From positions 1 to 64,000 of the forward strand of contig FOXT01000016.1 in NCBI GenBank assembly GCA_900115795.1: a stretch of DNA of 64,000 nucleotides, read 5' to 3'. The notes beneath the pieces are model-generated. The model was given only the letters and a program-made list of their open reading frames with translations. It had not been told where the DNA came from and searched no databases. Shown in pieces: positions 33,907-42,499 of this stretch. The stretch comes from Lachnospiraceae bacterium XBB1006 (GTDB lineage Bacteria > Bacillota > Clostridia > Lachnospirales > Lachnospiraceae). Both the position numbers and the translations under genes were made by a program. Each line of letters opens with the position of its first letter. Position 1 is the stretch's first letter.

Positions 33907-34534
33907 TCTAAGAACGGATATAAAAAGAAGGGTTATTATTCGCAATCTTTCCGCTTTTCAGAAAGTTCAGCAGTATATCATCAATAATTTTGGTGCAACA
34001 ACAAGTGTTACGAATCTGTTAGCAGAATTGCATAAAGATGGAATTAAGGTAAAGCGGGATACCTTGTTACGTTATCTTGAGATATTGAAAGATTCCAAAA
34101 TTATTTATGAATGTAAGCGCTTTGATTTAAAATCAAAAAAATCAATTGCCGGGGAACAGAAGTATTATTTAGCAGATTTGGGATTTTGGTTTGCAATGAA
34201 CACAGACAATCGTATTAATTACGGATCGGTTCTGGAAAATATTGTATATAAATACGCCATTTCAAAAGGGTATTCAATCAGTATTGGAAGAATCGGAAAA
34301 TTGGAGTGTGACTTCATTTTAAGAGATAAAGCTATGAATTATGCATATGTTCAGGTTGCCATGACAATTATGAATGATAAAATAACTGAGGATAGAGAAT
34401 ATGCACCACTTGAAAAAATAAAGGATAATTACCCTAAATATGTACTAACGAGAAGTGATTTAATTCAACAGCGAAATGGAATAAAGCATGTGAATATTCC
34501 TCAATTTATGAATGAGGGGTGTGATTTCAATTAG
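33907..34534 (+). pseudogene. Truncated AAA ATPase: only the DUF4143 C-terminal half remains
   Basis: Residues read from about 33907 (IKRRVIIRNLSAFQKVQQYI, NLLAELHKDGIKVKRDTLLR, YLADLGFWFA, YGSVLENIVYKYAISKGYSI, LECDFIL) match the C-terminal DUF4143 part of a common AAA+ ATPase family. The N-terminal Walker A/B half is missing, and the frame upstream (to 33839) is unrelated filler with no usable start, so the gene is broken. Confidence 0.75.
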
Positions 34535-34585
34535 AGATGGAAGTGTATGTGGTAGGGAGCATTTTGAAGAAAAAAGAGACTTTGA

Positions 34586-34874
34586 GACCGCCTGGATTTG
34601 CAATTGCATGTCCAGGCGGTTGCGTGATTTTAGAGATTTCATTTTTTAGACCGCCTAGAGTTGATTTGGTTCAAACAGGCGGTTTACTTTTGGAAGGTGG
34701 GGCCTTGCGGCGACCGCTCATGAGGACTATATCGCCGACAGGCGGTCGCGGGGATGCAGCTGTTGTGATTGGTGCGACCGCCTGCGGCTTGAATTCGAGT
34801 ATTGGGCGGTTCGGGAAGGGACGTTTTGCATTTTTGCGTGACCGCCGGAAAGCGGGATTGGAGGTGTAGGCGGT
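34586..34874. repeat. Five-unit inverted-repeat array, 63-64 bp period
   Basis: Five units start with GACCGCC (third: GACCGCT) at 34586, 34649, 34712, 34776 and 34840. Each is followed after exactly 22 variable bases by GGCGGT (ending 34620, 34683, 34746, 34810, 34874). Units are therefore 35 bases long and separated by 28, 28, 29 and 29 unrelated bases. Each unit can form a hairpin. The frame 34537-34869 that spans it has no ribosome binding site and is not called a gene. See the finding on this region. Confidence 0.85.
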
Positions 34875-35011
34875 AAAAAATTTGGATTTTCTTATTTGAG
34901 GGTTCGTTATTATTAAAAACCTGAAATGAAAAGCTAAACATGCACTTTGCCAATTGAAACTGTTAAGTTTTAGTAAATGACTAGTGCACAGCTCCTTTTA
35001 ATGCACAAAAC

Positions 35012-35057
35012 AAGGGGCGTCGCCCAGATGGATTTACCATCTAGTGCACAGCCCCTT
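35012..35057 (-). terminator. Terminator after galE, same palindromic family
   Basis: AAGGGGC (35012-35018) pairs with GCCCCTT (35051-35057) and AGATGG (35026-35031) with CCATCT (35037-35042). CTAGTGCACAGC at 35041 repeats CTAGTGCACAGC at 34981, exactly 60 bases earlier, and 33535. The remaining part of 34875-35064 has no gene. Confidence 0.7.
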
Positions 35058-35064
35058 CAAATTT

Positions 35065-36057
35065 CTAATTTGCATAACCATTCGGATGATTCTTGTGCCA
35101 ATTCCATGCGGATTCTATAATGGTCTCAAGGTTATCCAATTGCGGATTCCAACCTAAGACTTCTTTTGCCTTGGCGCTGGAGGCGATTAGCGTGGACGGG
35201 TCACCGGCGCGGCGAGCCTCTTCCTTGGCAGGGATTGGATGCGCCGTTACTTTACGGGCGGTTTCGATTACTTCTTTGACAGTAAATCCAACTCCGTTTC
35301 CAAGGTTGAAGGTGTTGCTTTCGCCACCGCGACTTAAGTAATCCATGGCAAGAATATGAGCTTGCGCAAGGTCGGTTACATGAATATAGTCGCGGATGCA
35401 GGTACCGTCCTTGGTGTCGTAGTCGTTGCCAAAAATGGAAATGTACTCCCGCTTGCCATTTGGAACTTGCAAAATTAACGGAATCAAATGGGTTTCCGGA
35501 TTGTGGGCTTCACCGATTTTGCCGCTGGAATGAGCGCCACAAGCATTAAAATACCGAAGCGCAACATACCGTAAGTTGTGCGCTATACTGGTCCAATACA
35601 TCATTTTTTCCATAGAAAGCTTGGTTTCGCCATAACAATTAGTAGGTTTGGTGGAATCCGTTTCCAAAATCGGAATGTTCTCCGGTTCACCATAGGTTGC
35701 GGCGGTAGAGGAAAAGACAATCTTATCGATGTTGTGTTTCACCATACTTTCCAAAAGCACTTCCGTTCCGCACAGGTTGTTATTGTAGTATTTCAGAGGA
35801 TCTTTCATGCTTTCGCCAACCTGGGAGCTGGCAGCAAAGTGAATGACGCCTTCAATGTCTTCTTTTTCAAAAATCGAATCCAAAAAACCCGGCGTACGGA
35901 TGTCTCCTTCATAGAAGGTTGCGTCCGGGTGAACGGCCTCACGGAAGCCGGTCTGTAAATTGTCGGCAACAACAACGTGTTTGCCGGCTGCAATGAGCTC
36001 ATAGACGGTGGTAGAGCCGATGTATCCGGCACCGCCTAATACAAGAATACTTTTCAT
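35065..36057 (-). CDS. galE: UDP-glucose 4-epimerase
   Basis: A 330-residue short-chain dehydrogenase/reductase. VLGGAGYIGSTTVYELIAAG binds NAD, and CYGETKLSMEKMMYW supplies the catalytic Tyr-x3-Lys; RDYIHVTDLAQAHILAMDYL follows as usual. It interconverts UDP-galactose and UDP-glucose. It is the last gene of a minus-strand run cyuA-galK-galE with 18-22 base gaps, so it is probably in one operon. No galT is present in the window. Confidence 0.93.
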   Translation of the reverse strand: MKSILVLGGAGYIGSTTVYELIAAGKHVVVADNLQTGFREAVHPDATFYEGDIRTPGFLDSIFEKEDIEGVIHFAASSQVGESMKDPLKYYNNNLCGTEVLLESMVKHNIDKIVFSSTAATYGEPENIPILETDSTKPTNCYGETKLSMEKMMYWTSIAHNLRYVALRYFNACGAHSSGKIGEAHNPETHLIPLILQVPNGKREYISIFGNDYDTKDGTCIRDYIHVTDLAQAHILAMDYLSRGGESNTFNLGNGVGFTVKEVIETARKVTAHPIPAKEEARRAGDPSTLIASSAKAKEVLGWNPQLDNLETIIESAWNWHKNHPNGYAN

Positions 36058-36075
36058 TCTGATACCTCGCTTTCG

Positions 36076-37356
36076 TTAAATGACATGAATTCCGCCAAAT
36101 GGACGGATGTATAGGATATGGCAGGTGTCCGGTCCAAAAACCGACTCCATACCATGCTTATAGTCGTGAACAAGTTCGCCTGGCACAAAAGCCTGCATAG
36201 TACCGGCGAACCCACCGCCGTGAACACGCAATGCACCACGTCCGCCTAATAGGTGCTCCCCATAGGCAAGGGCGATGGAAACATTTTGGTGGCTTAAATC
36301 CTGCGGTGTGTATACATTTTGCAGATATTGGAAGGAAGAGCGGCCGGAGGCATTTACCAGCTGTAAAAAGCGACAAATGTCCTTTTGCTTCAAAGCATCA
36401 ACTTCTTCCGTAACACGTTTGTTTTCTTCTACAAAATGGATGGCCCGAAGGGCAGCCCGGTCTCCGGCTTTCTCGCGGATTTCCGGCAAATGTGTATAAA
36501 TATCTTCCGGTGTAACCTCTCCGAGATAAGTTTTTGAAAATACGTTTGCAACGTTGCCCATTTCTTTTGGAATGGCGGCGTAATCCGGAGTTAAATTGGC
36601 ATGTGACCCCTTGGTATCGGTGACGCATAGGCAATAACCTGCATCGGACAACGGGTTGGCAATCTGGGTAACCTGCGGTTCTTGTGGATTGGCAAAATCG
36701 ATTGCCACCAAATCACCTACAGAACATGCCATTTGGTCCATTAATCCACAAGGCTTGCCAAAATACACGTTTTCGGCAAATTGTCCGATTTGTGCGATAG
36801 AGATGGCGTCCACCTTACCGTCGTTGTAAAAATGGGATAAGATGGTTCCTAATAGGGTTTCAAAGGCGGCAGAGGAAGATAATCCTGCGCCAATTAAAAC
36901 ATCACTGGTGACATACGCATCAAACCCGCCAATGGTGTATCCGTGTTTGGAAAAACCGGCGCATACACCACGAATCAGAGAAGCAGTGGTGCCATAGGCG
37001 GATGGCGTTACATCAAGGTTGTCAATGGAAACCTCCATTAAGTCATATCCTTCGGAACGCAAACGAATCAATGGTTGTGCACATGGACGCGCAACTGCAA
37101 TTGCATCTAGGTGAATGGAAGCGGCAAGTACACGACCATGCTGATGGTCGGTATGATTTCCGCCAATTTCCGTGCGACCCGGAGCGCTAAACAGGCAGGC
37201 GTTGCCGGGACCAAATTGTTTTTCAAAAGCATCAAGTGCTTGATGATAGCGCTGCTCCTGATAAGGAAGCGCATCCTTTGTCCCGTAAATCGAAAGAAAA
37301 CGGGAAGAAAGCCCGCCCTCTGCGAGCAGGCTTCGTAAATCCTGTATTGTCTTCAT
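36076..37356 (-). CDS. galK: Galactokinase
   Basis: A 426-residue GHMP kinase. GRTEIGGNHTDHQHGRVLAA is the galactokinase signature, LIGAGLSSSAAFETLLG the ATP-binding motif and GGRGALRVHGGGFAGTMQAF the third motif. It phosphorylates galactose at C1. About 20-40 residues longer than the E. coli enzyme because of an N-terminal extension (first 45 residues). It lies directly upstream of galE on the minus strand. Confidence 0.92.
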   Translation of the reverse strand: MKTIQDLRSLLAEGGLSSRFLSIYGTKDALPYQEQRYHQALDAFEKQFGPGNACLFSAPGRTEIGGNHTDHQHGRVLAASIHLDAIAVARPCAQPLIRLRSEGYDLMEVSIDNLDVTPSAYGTTASLIRGVCAGFSKHGYTIGGFDAYVTSDVLIGAGLSSSAAFETLLGTILSHFYNDGKVDAISIAQIGQFAENVYFGKPCGLMDQMACSVGDLVAIDFANPQEPQVTQIANPLSDAGYCLCVTDTKGSHANLTPDYAAIPKEMGNVANVFSKTYLGEVTPEDIYTHLPEIREKAGDRAALRAIHFVEENKRVTEEVDALKQKDICRFLQLVNASGRSSFQYLQNVYTPQDLSHQNVSIALAYGEHLLGGRGALRVHGGGFAGTMQAFVPGELVHDYKHGMESVFGPDTCHILYIRPFGGIHVI

Positions 37357-37377
37357 GAGAATCCTCCCAGCGCGTGT

Positions 37378-38652
37378 TTATTCAGAAATCATAATATCAA
37401 TAATTTCATCGTTGGTTTTTTCCATACCCTGTTTTGCAAGACGTCCAATGCTCTTAATCGTAGATTCCACGTCTCCGGATACAAGACCATCGCCACCGGA
37501 AAAACTTTTACCTTCCTTTGCCATCTGATAGCCAAGAAGTGCGGTATCAACCGCCTCGGAAATCTTGGCAGCGCAGGAGGCTTTCGCGCCGTCGCAGACC
37601 ATACCGGAAATAATGGCAATGGTGTTGGCTACCGTTAGGGAAACGATTTCTTCACTTTCGTCATGAAGAAAAGCAATTCCGGCACCTGCACCTGCAGCAG
37701 CACTAACTGCACCACAGTATGCAGAAAGGCGTCCGATGTAGGATTTCTGGTGAATTGTCGTTAGGTTTGATAAGGTTAATGCACGATACAATTTATCATC
37801 AGAGACATCTAAGTCCTCTGCGTAAACAATAACCGGAACAGAGGCAGTAATACCCTGATTACCGCTACCGGAGTTGATAATAACCGGTAATTCGCATCCG
37901 TTCATGCGAGCATCCGAACCGGCTGCGGCAAAAGCGCGTGCTTTGGTTCGTACATTGACATTGTCAAATTCCAAAAGCAATTTACCGATACTAGAGCCAT
38001 ATTCACCGGAAAGACCTTCCTCTGCAATGGCCATATTCTTCTGAATTTGCTGGTCAAGTAACGGCTTCACATCGTTAATGTCAACGGTATGTACAAATTC
38101 CCAAATGTCGTGCATATTTAATAAAGAACGGTCTGTCAGGTTCTGCTCAGTTTCCCCTTTCACCGGAATATCCAATAATACTTCACCGTTATGTTCGGTG
38201 TGAATAATGTTGGTATGATAGTTGGCGATTCGCACGCTTGCGCTTTCCTCGCCGGCAAAAACGGTAATGATAATGTCAAAAGTAAGACCATTGTCAATAT
38301 GATTCAATGTAATTGGTGTCTTAGCTAAATAATCTTTCGTTGCATTAATCTGATCTTCCGTAACATCTGCCAAAACCTCGAGCTGCTTTGCGGCGTTACC
38401 GGCAATGATTCCGGCAGCAACCGCAGCAGGAATTCCTTTTAAGTGTCCGGTGTTCGGTACATATACGGATTTTACATTCTTGATGATGCTTCCGCTGGCG
38501 TCAACCTGAACACGGTCAGGTGTTTTGCCAAGAATCTCTCTGGCTTTTGCAGCGCCATAGGCCAAGGCGATTGGTTCGGTACAGCCCATAGCCGGTTTTA
38601 GCTCCTCTGCTAAAATAGTAAGATACGGTTGATAATAGTCAGTTTTACTCAT
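37378..38652 (-). CDS. cyuA: L-cysteine desulfidase / UPF0597 family (CyuA-like)
   Basis: A 424-residue protein. It matches the CyuA/YhaM family: ELKPAMGCTEPIALAYGAAK at the N-terminus, SGSGNQGITASVPVIVYAED in the middle and CDGAKASCAAKISEAVDTAL near the end, which includes cysteines thought to hold a [4Fe-4S] cluster. It breaks cysteine into pyruvate, ammonia and sulfide; a serine dehydratase-type activity is an alternative. It is the first gene before galK-galE and is divergent from a LysR regulator that probably controls it. Confidence 0.85.
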   Translation of the reverse strand: MSKTDYYQPYLTILAEELKPAMGCTEPIALAYGAAKAREILGKTPDRVQVDASGSIIKNVKSVYVPNTGHLKGIPAAVAAGIIAGNAAKQLEVLADVTEDQINATKDYLAKTPITLNHIDNGLTFDIIITVFAGEESASVRIANYHTNIIHTEHNGEVLLDIPVKGETEQNLTDRSLLNMHDIWEFVHTVDINDVKPLLDQQIQKNMAIAEEGLSGEYGSSIGKLLLEFDNVNVRTKARAFAAAGSDARMNGCELPVIINSGSGNQGITASVPVIVYAEDLDVSDDKLYRALTLSNLTTIHQKSYIGRLSAYCGAVSAAAGAGAGIAFLHDESEEIVSLTVANTIAIISGMVCDGAKASCAAKISEAVDTALLGYQMAKEGKSFSGGDGLVSGDVESTIKSIGRLAKQGMEKTNDEIIDIMISE

Positions 38653-38710
38653 GTTATTTTCCCTCTTTATCTTTAAAAAAATTTAAGAATTTGTTAAAAT
38701 GGATTGAAAC

Positions 38711-38745
38711 TTTTCCATATATAATGTAACATAATATATGGAAAA
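38711..38745. promoter_or_regulatory. Inverted repeat in the cyuA/LysR intergenic region
   Basis: TTTTCCATATAT / ATATATGGAAAA, 12-bp arms 11 bases apart, lies between the divergent start codons. It is a likely binding site for the LysR protein encoded at 38802. Confidence 0.65.
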
Positions 38746-38801
38746 ATAAAATATCTAAAAAATTAAAAAAATGCAAATTAGCGATTTATAAGAGGAAAAA
38801 T

Positions 38802-39701
38802 ATGGAAATTCGAGAAATACGAACGTTTTTAAAAGCTGCTCAAACGGGAAGCTTTGTAAAGGCTGCACAAGGGTTAGGATATTCACAGGCAGCTGTAACA
38901 ATCCAGATTAAACACTTAGAGGAGGAATTGGGAACGGTATTGTTTGACCGCATTGGTAAACAGACCCAGCTTACGGAAAGTGGACGAATTTTTGAAGTAA
39001 GAGCAAGACGCATTTTGCAGGAAATCGAAGAGGCGAAGGTAGAGGTTGGAGATCTCTCGACGGTGCAGGGAGAACTTCGCATCGGAACCATAGAGTCTAT
39101 TGGCGCGGTGCTGATGCCGGATTTGATTTCAAGATTGCATGCGGAACATCCGGAAGTAAAGGTGGAAATAGAATTAGATTCCCCACCGAATCTGTTAGAG
39201 CAGTTGAGTCGGAATCAGTTAGATATCGTTTATCTTATGGACAAGCGGGTGATGGACATGAACTTTGTGAAGGTCATGGAGAAGCAGGAAGAAGTGGTAG
39301 CGGTTATGAATACGGCGCATCCGCTGGCGGGTGAAGAGAGCCTGGATATAAATACCATTTTGGAGCAGCCAATTATTTTGACGGAGCGAAATGCCAGCTA
39401 TCGCGAGGCGTTAGAACGCTATTTGTTAGAGCGTGGACAGGAAGTTGCTCCGTTTTTGACGACGGGAAGTACAGAGTTTATCATTCGATTTTTAAAGCGA
39501 ATGGGGGCATGCTCATTTTTGCCGAAGTTTGCAATTATGCAGGAGGTACGAGAGGGAAGTCTGAAAATTATGGAAGTGGAGGAATTTAAGGAGAAGTCTC
39601 CGCTTACCATGTATCGACAGGTTCTTTATCATAAGGATAAGTGGGTGAATCCACAGATGAATGCGTTTATTGATGTGGTAATGAAAAGCGAAGAACAGTA
39701 A
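38802..39701 (+). CDS. LysR-family transcriptional regulator
   Basis: A 299-residue LTTR. The N-terminal winged HTH reads FLKAAQTGSFVKAAQGLGYS, then QAAVTIQIKHLEEELGTVLF, followed by the linker helix and a two-lobed effector domain (LRIGTIESIGAVLMPDLISR). It is divergent from cyuA with a shared 12-bp inverted repeat, so it likely senses cysteine, sulfide or a related metabolite (inference). AGAGG precedes the ATG. A bidirectional terminator separates it from the converging dehydrogenase gene. Confidence 0.9.
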   Translation: MEIREIRTFLKAAQTGSFVKAAQGLGYSQAAVTIQIKHLEEELGTVLFDRIGKQTQLTESGRIFEVRARRILQEIEEAKVEVGDLSTVQGELRIGTIESIGAVLMPDLISRLHAEHPEVKVEIELDSPPNLLEQLSRNQLDIVYLMDKRVMDMNFVKVMEKQEEVVAVMNTAHPLAGEESLDINTILEQPIILTERNASYREALERYLLERGQEVAPFLTTGSTEFIIRFLKRMGACSFLPKFAIMQEVREGSLKIMEVEEFKEKSPLTMYRQVLYHKDKWVNPQMNAFIDVVMKSEEQ

Positions 39702-39702
39702 G

Positions 39703-39730
39703 AAAAGGTCGCCGGGTGGCGACCTTTTTT
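39703..39730. terminator. Bidirectional terminator after the LysR gene
   Basis: AAAAGGTCGCC-GGGT-GGCGACCTTTT followed by T-rich sequence; serves both converging genes. Confidence 0.88.
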
Positions 39731-40937
39731 AATAGGAGAGATTTTCTCGTAATTTGTTCATAATGGCATCATAGTGAGAAGCCTCATGTGGATAAGTGCA
39801 GTGCGTGCAGTCTTTAATCCGTTTGCCGTTCCGTTCAATGTAGTTTGGGCTACCAAGACAATGTTCAAAGCGATACATGGGACAATAGCAAAACAGGCAG
39901 TTCATTTCCCGAATGCCTTCGTGGCATGGATAATACTTACATGCGGTGTTGGCAAAAAAGGAGGAAGATGCCGGTGTGCGTGGATTCACGACATTGCGCT
40001 CCTCTCCCTTTAGGAAGGCTTTGATATTCTCGCGTACCTCTTCTACGCAACGGATACGCGCTTCCACACTGGCCCATGCCAGGTGAGGAGTGATAATTAA
40101 CTTATTGGAATCCTTAATAGCAGAAAGTGGATTATCGGTGGTGATTGGTTCTTTTTCCAAAACATCCAGACCGGCACCCTGAAGGATTCCTTCTTGCAAT
40201 GCTCTTGCAAGGTCGTGATTATTGACAATCGGACCGCGGGCGACATTGATTAAAAGCGCGGAGTTTTTCATTTTGCACAGTGCGGCGTAATCAATCAGGT
40301 TGCGGGTTAAATCGCTGAGGGGACAGTGCAGGGATAGAATATCACTTTCTTTTAATAAGGTGTCAAAATCTACCTGCGGATATTCCGTAACGGTGCTTTT
40401 TCCGGTGACAGAGTAAAAAATGACGTTTGCCCCAAACGCACTGGCGATTTGAGCTACGCGTTTTCCAATGTTACCCATGCCAATGATTCCCCAGGTTTTG
40501 CCGTCGAATTCGTGAAAGGGAATATCAAAGTTGGAAAACCGGCTTTGGGAAGCATAGGCGCCACTTTTTACATAGTGATCATAATGGGGAAGCTTTTCGT
40601 AAAGGCTTAAGGCCAATGTAAAGGTGTGCTGTGCCACCATGGCTGTGGAATAGTTCACAATGTTCTCCACCAGAATGCCACGCTTGGTGCAGTATGCAAG
40701 ATCAACGTTGTCATAGCCGGTAGCGAAAACCGTAATAAGTTTTACGCGACTTGCGTTTTTTAAAGAAGCCTCGTTTAGAGGGGCTTTGTTTCCGATGATG
40801 ATATCGGCATCCATTACGCGGGCCGCAACTTCCTCCTCGGTAACGGTGTTTTCATAATAGGTAACCGTACCTAAATCTTCGTAATTGACATCAATGTCGG
40901 TACCGACACTGTTGCGTTCTAACACTACAATATTCAT
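39729..40937 (-). CDS. D-2-hydroxyacid dehydrogenase fused to a cysteine-rich small domain
   Basis: A 402-residue protein. Residues about 1-320 are an NAD-dependent D-2-hydroxyacid dehydrogenase: WGIIGMGNIGKRVAQIASAF is the cofactor site, LINVARGPIVNNHDLARAL carries the substrate Arg, and the Glu (DVLEKEP) and His (ITPHLAWA) complete the catalytic triad. Residues about 330-400 (ACKYYPCHEGIREMNCLFCY, then KDCTHCTYPHEASHYDAIM) match the small Cys-rich domain usually found as a separate protein; it could bind zinc or an Fe-S cluster. The ATG at 40937 has AAAGGAG before it. Confidence 0.85.
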   Translation of the reverse strand: MNIVVLERNSVGTDIDVNYEDLGTVTYYENTVTEEEVAARVMDADIIIGNKAPLNEASLKNASRVKLITVFATGYDNVDLAYCTKRGILVENIVNYSTAMVAQHTFTLALSLYEKLPHYDHYVKSGAYASQSRFSNFDIPFHEFDGKTWGIIGMGNIGKRVAQIASAFGANVIFYSVTGKSTVTEYPQVDFDTLLKESDILSLHCPLSDLTRNLIDYAALCKMKNSALLINVARGPIVNNHDLARALQEGILQGAGLDVLEKEPITTDNPLSAIKDSNKLIITPHLAWASVEARIRCVEEVRENIKAFLKGEERNVVNPRTPASSSFFANTACKYYPCHEGIREMNCLFCYCPMYRFEHCLGSPNYIERNGKRIKDCTHCTYPHEASHYDAIMNKLRENLSY

Positions 40938-41089
40938 AAACAATCTCCTTTGAATGTATGATTTCATTTCGATAATTCTATCATACCACAAAGTCTATGG
41001 ATTCTGAATATAAAAAAATCAATATCTAGTACTTTTCTTGTTAACGAAAAAGTGTTATAGTATATCCTATTGAAGAAGGGAGAAAAGCG

Positions 41090-42499
41090 ATGTTTTCGAG
41101 ACTCGGTTTTAAGAAGAGTGGTTTAAAGATTATTATCGTAGGCTGCGGTAAGGTGGGAATGACCCTGGTGGAGCAGCTTAGTAAGGAAGGTCACGATGTG
41201 ACAATCATCGACAGTAATGAGCAGAAGGTAAGCAGTGTTGCAAATTTTAATGACGTGCTGGGAATTTGTGGAAATGGAGCAAGCTATACCACGCAGGTGG
41301 AAGCCGGTATTAAAGATGCCGATCTATTCATTGCAGTTACCGCATCGGATGAATTGAATTTGTTGTGTTGTACCATTGCAAAACAAGTGGGAGACTGTGC
41401 GGCAATTGCCAGAGTGCGGACGCCGGATTACAGCCACGAGGTAAATTATCTGAGAGAGAAGTTAGGTCTTGCCATGATTATCAATCCGGAGCTTGAGGCA
41501 GCGCGTGATATGGCACGTATTTTGTATTTGCCATCGGCGCTTGAGGTGAATTCTTTTGCTCATGGACAGGCAGATATGGTGAAGTTGCTTATTCCAAAAG
41601 ATAGCATGCTGTGTGATAAGACCATCGCAGAGGCGGCGGGCGGAATGGTCAACAAGGTATTGATTTGCGGCGTTGAGCGTGGAGAGAAAGTGTTTATTCC
41701 TTCCGGTGATTTTGTTTTAAAAGAGGGAGATATGGTGTCTTTTGTAACCGGTCGAAAGAACGTTGCTCCATTCTTAAAAGAGATTGGCGTTAAGACAAAC
41801 CGGGTAAAAGATACGTTGATTATCGGTGGTGGAAAGGGTGCCTATTATTTGGCACGCCATCTTTTGGAACTTGGAATAGACGTGAAGATCATTGAAGCAG
41901 ACAAGAAGCGGTGTGAAGAGTTAAGTATTCTTTTGCCGGAAGCGATTATTATCAATGGTGATGGCATTGATCAGGAACTTTTGAAGGAAGAAGGCGTAGA
42001 GTATGTGGAGTCCTTTGTGCCGCTTACGGGAATTGATGAGGTAAATATTTTGCTTACCTTACATGCACGTTCTGTTTCGAAAGCCAATGCAAAGGTAATT
42101 ACGAAGATTAATCGCATTAATTTCAAGGATGTAATCAATGGTCTTGCGCTTGGAAGTGTGGTATATCCGAATAACATTGCGTCGGAGACGATTTTGGCGT
42201 ATGTTCGTGCGCGTACGAATTCGAAGGATAGTGTGAGCGTGGAAACATTGACACACATGTACGATGGACGTGTTGAGGCAATTGAGTTTATGGTGGATGA
42301 ATCTTCTGCGGTTGTGGATATTCCACTGAAAGATCTTGATATTAAAGATAATGTGTTGGTATCCTTTATCAATCATAATGGACGTATTATCATTCCATCC
42401 GGTCATGATATGATTCAAGCCGGAGATACGGTAATGCTGGTAACAACGCATTCCGGATTTACGGATATTACGGATATGTTGGAGGAAACAGATGAATAG
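41090..42499 (+). CDS. trkA: Trk potassium uptake regulatory protein TrkA
   Basis: A 469-residue cytoplasmic protein with two tandem RCK_N/RCK_C units. IIIVGCGKVGMTLVEQLSKE and LIIGGGKGAYYLARHLLELG are the two nucleotide-binding loops. It gates the TrkH channel in response to NAD(H) or ATP/ADP. An 8-base overlap couples it to trkH. GAAGGGAG precedes the ATG. Confidence 0.93.
   Translation: MFSRLGFKKSGLKIIIVGCGKVGMTLVEQLSKEGHDVTIIDSNEQKVSSVANFNDVLGICGNGASYTTQVEAGIKDADLFIAVTASDELNLLCCTIAKQVGDCAAIARVRTPDYSHEVNYLREKLGLAMIINPELEAARDMARILYLPSALEVNSFAHGQADMVKLLIPKDSMLCDKTIAEAAGGMVNKVLICGVERGEKVFIPSGDFVLKEGDMVSFVTGRKNVAPFLKEIGVKTNRVKDTLIIGGGKGAYYLARHLLELGIDVKIIEADKKRCEELSILLPEAIIINGDGIDQELLKEEGVEYVESFVPLTGIDEVNILLTLHARSVSKANAKVITKINRINFKDVINGLALGSVVYPNNIASETILAYVRARTNSKDSVSVETLTHMYDGRVEAIEFMVDESSAVVDIPLKDLDIKDNVLVSFINHNGRIIIPSGHDMIQAGDTVMLVTTHSGFTDITDMLEETDE

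Noticed and set aside
34537-34869. 110-residue open frame over the repeat array
   Set aside because: No ribosome binding site, odd Arg/Gly/Pro composition caused by the repeats, and the 64-base units break the frame relation, so it is not treated as a gene.
34586-34874. CRISPR array
   Set aside because: Only 6-7 base arms are conserved; the 22-base interiors differ in every unit, unlike CRISPR repeats, and no cas genes are present.
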